From contig JAGCWA010000021.1 in the NCBI GenBank assembly GCA_017962085.1, positions 1-59,917 on the forward strand: a stretch of DNA of 59,917 bases. The letters are read 5' to 3'. Under the pieces are notes generated by a model. The model made no database searches and had not been told where the DNA came from. It saw nothing but the letters and a program-made list of their open reading frames with translations. A program made the position numbers and the translations under genes. This document shows positions 55,361-59,917 of the stretch, piece by piece. How positions within the stretch are numbered: position 1 is the stretch's first letter; each line of letters starts with the position of its first letter. This stretch comes from Paludibacteraceae bacterium (GTDB lineage Bacteria; Bacteroidota; Bacteroidia; Bacteroidales; Paludibacteraceae).

Positions 55361-56166
55361 GACAGAATGAATTCATTTACGACGTTGGCGACTCCGTTCT
55401 CATCGTTGGTGGTGGTCACGTAGTTGGCGGACTCCTTCACCACCTCTTGCGCATTGCCCATGGCGACGCCCAAGCCTGCGTATTGGATCATGGAGAGGTC
55501 GTTGAAACCATCTCCGCAAGCGATCATTTCGTCTTTAGTTAAGCCTATGATATTCAATAATTTACTCAAAGAATAAGCCTTATCGATGTTTTGTGGCATG
55601 ATCTCGAGGAAGAAAGGCTCGGAACGGTAGACGTTCAGTCTGTCGCCATACTCCTTGCACATGTCCTGCTCCACCTCGGCGAGGTAATCACCGTCGCCCA
55701 CCATCAGGCATTTGGTCACCGGTTTCGTGATCTGCGCCACGAAGTTATCCACCTTCCGCACAGGCATCTTGTTGATGCGCGCCTCGATGGCCACGTATTG
55801 GTCCTCCTCGTTCTCCGTGATGATGGAGTCATCCTTGTAGGTGACGATGGTCACGCCATGCTCCTTGGAGGATTGGTAGAGCTTCGAGAGCTCGTCCATC
55901 GGCAGGACGGTCTCATAGACCACCTCCTTGGTCTGGTAATTGGTGATGACGGCTCCGTTGAAGGAGAGGATATAGCCGCCGAACTTGTCCAATTCGATCT
56001 CATCCGCAATCGGTACGATGCCAGGCGTAGGCCTACCGGAAGCCAAGACCACGATCACGCCATGCTCCTGCGCCTCGTGCAAAGCCTTTTTGGTCTCTTG
56101 GGTGATCTCCTTCTTCGAATTGGTCAACGTACCATCGATATCCAATACTAAAACCTTGTAATCCAT
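55357..56166 (-). CDS. Cof-type HAD-family phosphatase
   Basis: This 269-residue hydrolase has the HAD motifs: DIDGTLTNSKKE (Asp nucleophile and acid/base), ASGRPTPGI, a Lys at NIDKAYSLSKLL and CGDGFNDLSMIQYA. The Cof-type (C2B) cap lies between residues about 85 and 190. Members dephosphorylate sugar phosphates, pyridoxal phosphate or other small metabolites; the substrate is unknown. It is upstream of, and overlaps by four bases, the ketosynthase-like gene. It follows the Nudix gene by 10 nt in one leftward unit. Confidence 0.9.
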   Translation of the reverse strand: MDYKVLVLDIDGTLTNSKKEITQETKKALHEAQEHGVIVVLASGRPTPGIVPIADEIELDKFGGYILSFNGAVITNYQTKEVVYETVLPMDELSKLYQSSKEHGVTIVTYKDDSIITENEEDQYVAIEARINKMPVRKVDNFVAQITKPVTKCLMVGDGDYLAEVEQDMCKEYGDRLNVYRSEPFFLEIMPQNIDKAYSLSKLLNIIGLTKDEMIACGDGFNDLSMIQYAGLGVAMGNAQEVVKESANYVTTTNDENGVANVVNEFILS

Positions 56167-56176
56167 GTCTTTATCT

Positions 56177-56686
56177 CTATTTGGAAGTGATAGCGCCCAC
56201 TTCCTTCAACTTCTTGAAATCCAGTTCAAAATTAGGGGTGAAGACATCCTTGCCGAGGCTCTCCTCGATTTCGGAAATCTTCCAGAACCTGCCGTCCACC
56301 ACTTCGGAATGGTCTGGCTGCGGTTCTCCGTCATACGTGATGCGGTGCACGTAGATCATCTCACGCTCCCTCGGGCTTTCCCAGATGTAGTTGAAGAGAC
56401 GTTCGGGTTGGATGTTCTCCAGCCCCAGCTCCTCGCGAGCCTCACGCAGCAGAGCGATCTCGACGCTCTCGCCGAAGTCGATGTGGCCACCCACCGCAGT
56501 GTCCCATTTGCCGGGTTGGATATCCTTCCAATCGGCGCGTTTCTGCATGTATAGGTCACCCTCCTTGTTGAAGACGTGCAGGTGGACCGCCGCATGGAGT
56601 ATCTTGGAACCGTTGTGGCACTCTTGACGGGTTGCCCGGTCTATTACGTTACCATCCTCATCGATGACTGGGAAATATTCGACCAT
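56177..56686 (-). CDS. Nudix hydrolase, IDI/YfcD-like
   Basis: The 169-residue protein has a complete Nudix box GGHIDFGESVEIALLREAREELGL (shown at about residues 65-88). It is framed by VIDRATRQECHNGSKILHAAVHLHVFN and KRADWKDIQPGKWDTAVGGH, the layout of YfcD- and isopentenyl-diphosphate-isomerase-like Nudix proteins. The substrate is not evident. The diphosphate-hydrolysing glutamates (REAREEL) are all present. It is the first gene of a short leftward unit with the HAD phosphatase. Repeats of AGTTAAGAATTA precede it. Confidence 0.88.
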   Translation of the reverse strand: MVEYFPVIDEDGNVIDRATRQECHNGSKILHAAVHLHVFNKEGDLYMQKRADWKDIQPGKWDTAVGGHIDFGESVEIALLREAREELGLENIQPERLFNYIWESPREREMIYVHRITYDGEPQPDHSEVVDGRFWKISEIEESLGKDVFTPNFELDFKKLKEVGAITSK

Positions 56687-56691
56687 CTTTA

Positions 56692-56718
56692 GAGTTAAGA
56701 ATTAAGAGTTAAGAATTA
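56692..56718. repeat. Direct repeats AGTTAAGAATTA
   Basis: AGAGTTAAGAATTA occurs twice, head to tail, in the gap between hisF and the Nudix gene. Confidence 0.6.
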
Positions 56719-56733
56719 AAAAGCGTCGATTAC

Positions 56734-57495
56734 TTATACGATGCGCATTGGGATCCCTTCCTTCGCGAGGTATTGCTTCAGGTCTGGGATAGCGATCTCA
56801 TGAAAGTGGAAGATGGAGGCCGCGAGGGCAGCATCCGCCTTGCCTTGCTCGAAGACATCCTTGAAGTGCTCCATGTTGCCGGCACCGCCCGAAGCGATGA
56901 CAGGGATGGAGAGGCTATCGGACAAACGGGCGAGCGCCTCATTGGCGAAGCCCTGCTTCACACCGTCATGGTTCATGCTGGTGAAGAGGATCTCACCCGC
57001 ACCACGCTCCTGCGCCTCTTTCGCCCAGGAGAAGAGCTTCTTCTCCGTCGGCACACGTCCACCGTTCAGGTAACAGGTCCACTCCCCGCTCTCGTCCAGC
57101 TTGGCGTCGATGGCCACCGTGCAGACTTGGCTACCGAAGTTCTTCGCCACCTCAGAGATCAGGTCCGGGTTCTTGATCGCCGCGGAGTTGATGGATACCT
57201 TATCCGCCCCAGCGGCCAAGAGCGTATCCACATCCTTCAGCTCATGGATACCACCACCCACCGTGAAGGGGATGGAGATATGGGCGGCGATGCGCTTCAC
57301 CAAGTCCACGAACGTCTTACGCCCCTCATGCGAGGCGGTGATGTCGAGGAAGACAAGCTCGTCAGCGCCTTGGCGGCTATATTCCGCACCCAGCTCCACA
57401 GGGTCGCCCACATTGCGTATATTCACGAAGTTGATGCCTTTGACGGTCTGCCCGTCTTTGATGTCAAGGCAAGGTATGATACGTTTCGCTAGCAT
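56734..57495 (-). CDS. hisF: Imidazole glycerol phosphate synthase, cyclase subunit
   Basis: HisF closes the imidazole ring using ammonia from HisH, giving IGP and AICAR. The 253-residue TIM barrel has [18 protein letters not shown] (Asp catalytic), [44 protein letters not shown] (second catalytic Asp) and [15 protein letters not shown], then [15 protein letters not shown]. All hallmark residues are present. The gene overlaps hisH by 7 bp. hisA is not between them, although it usually is in Bacteroidales his operons. Confidence 0.96.
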   Translation of the reverse strand: MLAKRIIPCLDIKDGQTVKGINFVNIRNVGDPVELGAEYSRQGADELVFLDITASHEGRKTFVDLVKRIAAHISIPFTVGGGIHELKDVDTLLAAGADKVSINSAAIKNPDLISEVAKNFGSQVCTVAIDAKLDESGEWTCYLNGGRVPTEKKLFSWAKEAQERGAGEILFTSMNHDGVKQGFANEALARLSDSLSIPVIASGGAGNMEHFKDVFEQGKADAALAASIFHFHEIAIPDLKQYLAKEGIPMRIV

Positions 57496-58091
57496 AATTC
57501 CAAGAAGTTTTTCAAAACCGTTTCGCCCACCGAGCCACTCTTTTCAGGGTGGAACTGCACCGCATAGAAATTCTCTTTGGCGAGTGCGGCGCTGTATGGG
57601 TGGATATAGTCTGTCGTGGCGATGGTGTCTTTGCCTACCGTAGCGTAGTAGCTGTGCACGTAGTAGAAGTACGGGTCAGCCGGCAAGCCCTTGAAGAGAG
57701 GACTCTCCTTCGCCGCCACGGTGTTCCAACCCATGTGAGGCACCTTGCTGATGTGCGCGTCAGGGACGAAGCGCCTCACCTGCTCGTCGAATATGCCTAA
57801 GCACTCCACATTGCCGGAGGTAGCCTCCTCGGAGGATTTGCACATGAGCTGCATGCCGATGCAGATGCCCAACGTAGGCTGTTTCAAGCCACGGATCACC
57901 TCGTCCAAGCGGTGCTCACGGAGGTACTTCATCGTCGTCTCCGCCTCACCCACGCCTGGGAAAATCACCTTGTCGGCCGCCTTGATCTTCTCGATGTCGC
58001 CCGTGATCTCCGCCTCCACTCCTAAGCGCTTCATCGCATAGTCGACCGAGAAGATATTGCCCGCGTTGTATTTTATGATCACTACTTTCAT
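57489..58091 (-). CDS. hisH: Imidazole glycerol phosphate synthase, glutaminase subunit
   Basis: HisH releases ammonia from glutamine for HisF. The 200-residue class I amidotransferase has [33 protein letters not shown] and the nucleophile in [15 protein letters not shown]. It also has MGWNTV and the His/Glu pair in [14 protein letters not shown]. It overlaps thrC upstream (4 bp) and hisF downstream (7 bp), so thrC-hisH-hisF is a single translated unit. Confidence 0.95.
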   Translation of the reverse strand: MKVVIIKYNAGNIFSVDYAMKRLGVEAEITGDIEKIKAADKVIFPGVGEAETTMKYLREHRLDEVIRGLKQPTLGICIGMQLMCKSSEEATSGNVECLGIFDEQVRRFVPDAHISKVPHMGWNTVAAKESPLFKGLPADPYFYYVHSYYATVGKDTIATTDYIHPYSAALAKENFYAVQFHPEKSGSVGETVLKNFLELC

Positions 58092-59386
58092 TGCGCCATC
58101 AGATAAGATTTGAACGTGTCGAATGTCTTAGGCAATTCGATGCTTTGCTTCTTACCCTTCATGAACTCCTGCAGCTTGGCAGGGATCACGACAGGCTCGC
58201 CGATGATGGACTCCACAGTGTCCTTGAACTTAGCCGGGTGGGCCGTCTCCAAGAAGACACCTACCTCGTTCGGCTTCAGGTACTCGCACAACGCGCGGTA
58301 ACCCACCGCACCGTGAGGGTCCAAAAGGTATTTATGTTGTTGATAACAATTCTTCAATGTCTCACGGATCTGCTCGTCCGTGTAGGTGCAACCGGCAATG
58401 TCCTTGCAGATGGCCTCGTGGGAACCGTAGAGGGCCAACACACGGGCAAAGTTGCTAGGGTCGCCCACATCCATGGCGTTGGCGATGGTCTGCACGGAAG
58501 GCTTCGGCTCATATTTGCCGCTCTTCAAGTAGTTGAAGAAGATGTCGTTGCGGTTGTTGGCCGCGATGAATCGGCTGACAGGCATACCCATGCGCTTGCC
58601 GAAGAGACCTGCGGTGATGTTACCGAAGTTGCCCGAAGGCACGCAGATCACGATGTTATCCTTGATGCCCAGCTTGTGCAATTGTGCCACCGCGTAGAAG
58701 TAGTAGAACGCCTGCGGCAAGAAACGGGCCACGTTGATCGAATTGGCGGAAGTGAGCTTCATGTGGTTGTTCAGGTCCTTATCCATGAAGGCGGACTTCA
58801 CAAGCGCCTGGCAATCGTCGAACACGCCGTCAATCTCCAGGGCGGTGATGTTCTTGCCCAAGGTGGTGAACTGGCACTCCTGGATCGGGCTCACCTTTCC
58901 TTTCGGGTAGAGCACGTAGACATGGATGCCCTCCACACCGAGGAATCCGTTCGCCACGGCCGAACCCGTGTCGCCGGAGGTAGCCACCAGGACGTTCACC
59001 TCCTTCTGGCCCTCCTTCTTGATGAAGTAGCCCAACAGACGGGACATGAAGCGGGCGCCCACATCCTTGAACGCCAGGGTAGGTCCGTGGAAGAGCTCCA
59101 GGCTGAAGATATGGTCGTTGACGTGCACCAAAGGCACATCGAAGCTCAAAGTGTCATACACGATTTTCTTCAGCGACTCCGCGTCCACATCCTCCCCGAA
59201 GAAAGCATCCGCCACCACATAGGCGATCTCTTGGAAAGACATGTCCTTCATCTTATCGAAGAAGGAAGCAGGTAACTGTTTGATTACTTCGGGCATGAAC
59301 AAGCCCCTGTCAGAGGCCAATCCCTTCACCACCGCCTCTTGCAGCGTGGCTTTGTCCGCTTGTTTGTTGGTACTGTAATATTTCAT
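58088..59386 (-). CDS. thrC: Threonine synthase
   Basis: This enzyme converts O-phosphohomoserine to threonine with PLP. The product (432 residues from 59386) starts MKYYSTNKQADKATLQEAVVKGLASDRGLFMPE, the usual N-terminus. It has the PLP Lys in HGPTLAFKDVGARFMSRL, VLVATSGDTGSAVANGF and VCVPSGNFGNITAGLFGKRMG. The frame is open to 59419, but that ATG falls in the promoter, so I use 59386. It heads an operon with hisH and hisF. thrA is at 46791. Confidence 0.96.
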   Translation of the reverse strand: MKYYSTNKQADKATLQEAVVKGLASDRGLFMPEVIKQLPASFFDKMKDMSFQEIAYVVADAFFGEDVDAESLKKIVYDTLSFDVPLVHVNDHIFSLELFHGPTLAFKDVGARFMSRLLGYFIKKEGQKEVNVLVATSGDTGSAVANGFLGVEGIHVYVLYPKGKVSPIQECQFTTLGKNITALEIDGVFDDCQALVKSAFMDKDLNNHMKLTSANSINVARFLPQAFYYFYAVAQLHKLGIKDNIVICVPSGNFGNITAGLFGKRMGMPVSRFIAANNRNDIFFNYLKSGKYEPKPSVQTIANAMDVGDPSNFARVLALYGSHEAICKDIAGCTYTDEQIRETLKNCYQQHKYLLDPHGAVGYRALCEYLKPNEVGVFLETAHPAKFKDTVESIIGEPVVIPAKLQEFMKGKKQSIELPKTFDTFKSYLMAQ

Positions 59387-59416
59387 GACAAATGTATTTT
59401 CGCGAAAATATATCCG

Positions 59417-59424
59417 CAAAGATA
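59417..59424 (-). promoter_or_regulatory. thrC promoter
   Basis: Minus-strand TATCTTTG lies 30 nt before the ATG at 59386. Confidence 0.5.
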
Positions 59425-59476
59425 CGCATAAAAACTTATGTTTACGAAAAATACAAACGAAACAGAGCGCAAAAAA

Positions 59477-59917
59477 CTATTTCACGATCAGGCGGTCCAC
59501 AAAGGCGCCCCTCCTTGTGATAGTACGGACGATATATATTCCTTTGTTGAAACTGCTTGCGTCTAATGTGAAGGAAGGAGAGTTGGCAGATTCGGAAAAT
59601 AAGGTTCTTGCATTCATGTCCAGGATTTCTATTTTTTCGATGTTAACGTTTGCGTTGATTTGTACAGGGCCTGTTGTGGGATTGGGAGACAATGTAGGTC
59701 GTTCGTCGTCGGATTCAGTGAGCTGATCACCTGTCGGGGTGGGGTCATACCCTGGCGGACAAGTAGTGTTGAGCAGTGTCACGTGGTCGGAAACCTCCAC
59801 ACGGTCACCAAAGTTGTTTTTAAAAACGGCGGTGTACCAATAGTCTGTAGCGGGTAAGGGATTTATTGCGGAACCGTCCCACATCTCTGCGTAGCCGTTT
59901 TTTACGAGGCCTGCACA
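59477..59917 (-). CDS. 3' part of a type IX secreted protein (C-terminal sorting domain)
   Basis: The frame is open to the right edge of the window, so the gene is partial. The visible about 146 residues first read NGYAEMWDGSAINPLPATDYWYTAVFKN, a domain like those near the end of gliding-associated surface proteins. A proline/threonine-rich linker follows. A type A sorting domain comes last (LSPNPTTGPVQIN, VNIEKIEILDMNARTLF, FTLDASSFNKGIYIVRTI, ending FVDRLIVK). Such proteins are exported by type IX secretion and attached to the cell surface or released. The catalytic or binding region lies outside the window. Confidence 0.8.
   Translation of the reverse strand, partial: CAGLVKNGYAEMWDGSAINPLPATDYWYTAVFKNNFGDRVEVSDHVTLLNTTCPPGYDPTPTGDQLTESDDERPTLSPNPTTGPVQINANVNIEKIEILDMNARTLFSESANSPSFTLDASSFNKGIYIVRTITRRGAFVDRLIVK

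Overview
The window looks like chromosomal DNA of a non-photosynthetic member of the Bacteroidota, most likely order Bacteroidales. Four things support this: many promoters fit the Bacteroidota consensus (-7 box TAnnTTTG, upstream TTG about 17-21 nt away); there are gliding/type IX secretion genes (porE-like, gldE, gldD, gldG) and proteins with type IX sorting domains; the core genes are Bacteroidales-like (fused thrA, rny, zapA, rpsT, gyrB); and there is a RhuM/Schlafen-AlbA/DUF4143 accessory repertoire. I cannot name a genus. Core genes are moderately GC-rich. Two blocks (about 3.3-4.9 kb and 10.6-20.2 kb) are clearly AT-richer and look acquired and partly decayed.

Layout. 0-3.3 kb: thiL, a PorE-like lipoprotein and a tiny basic ORF. 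3.3-4.9 kb: a polyvalent-protein-type kinase, remnants of a DUF1016 nuclease and of a winged-helix protein, and a four-unit tandem repeat. 5-8.6 kb: gldE-gldD-gldG. 8.6-10.6 kb: serB and a flavin-binding PNPOx-fold gene. 10.6-20.2 kb is the accessory island: truncated RhuM, an intact AlbA_2/ATPase/winged-helix protein followed by a row of winged-helix remnants, a strongly structured candidate RNA leader, a small membrane protein, a SIR2-like protein with an overlapping lipoprotein gene, an ImmA/IrrE remnant, a DUF4143 ATPase with a promoter-embedded repeat array, an unknown protein and an orphan HigA. 20.4-25.9 kb: a DUF1848 protein, an NAD salvage operon (pncB, Nudix, NadE-PncA fusion) and a Ca/Na antiporter. 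26-30.3 kb: rny, zapA, a coiled-coil protein and a sulfatase-fold transferase. 30.4-36.1 kb: a sugar nucleotidyltransferase, galE and a heterodimeric ABC exporter. 36.3-40.8 kb: a small secreted protein, a gingipain-family (C25) protease with a C-terminal sorting domain, and a tail-fibre-like secreted protein. 41-49.4 kb: xseAB, rpsT, tRNA-Glu, a KdsD-type isomerase, gyrB, a RgpF-like protein and thrA. 49.4-56.7 kb: an outer-membrane barrel, a polyene/fatty-acid-like synthase cluster, HAD and Nudix enzymes. 56.7-59.9 kb: thrC-hisH-hisF and the 3' end of another type IX cargo.

The most interesting stretch is 14.9-17.4 kb. A promoter of a type that recurs three times in the island leads into about 290 nt containing seven consecutive stem-loops and ending in an intrinsic terminator. 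This lies 44 nt before a two-TM protein, a SIR2-fold protein with its NAD-site motifs intact, and a lipoprotein. I read it as a candidate RNA-gated, NAD-depleting defence module; this is inference. A complete nicotinamide-to-NAD salvage operon lies a few kb downstream. Also notable: promoter-embedded tandem repeats, two copies of a gene pair that have decayed reciprocally, and a scrapyard of one winged-helix domain type.
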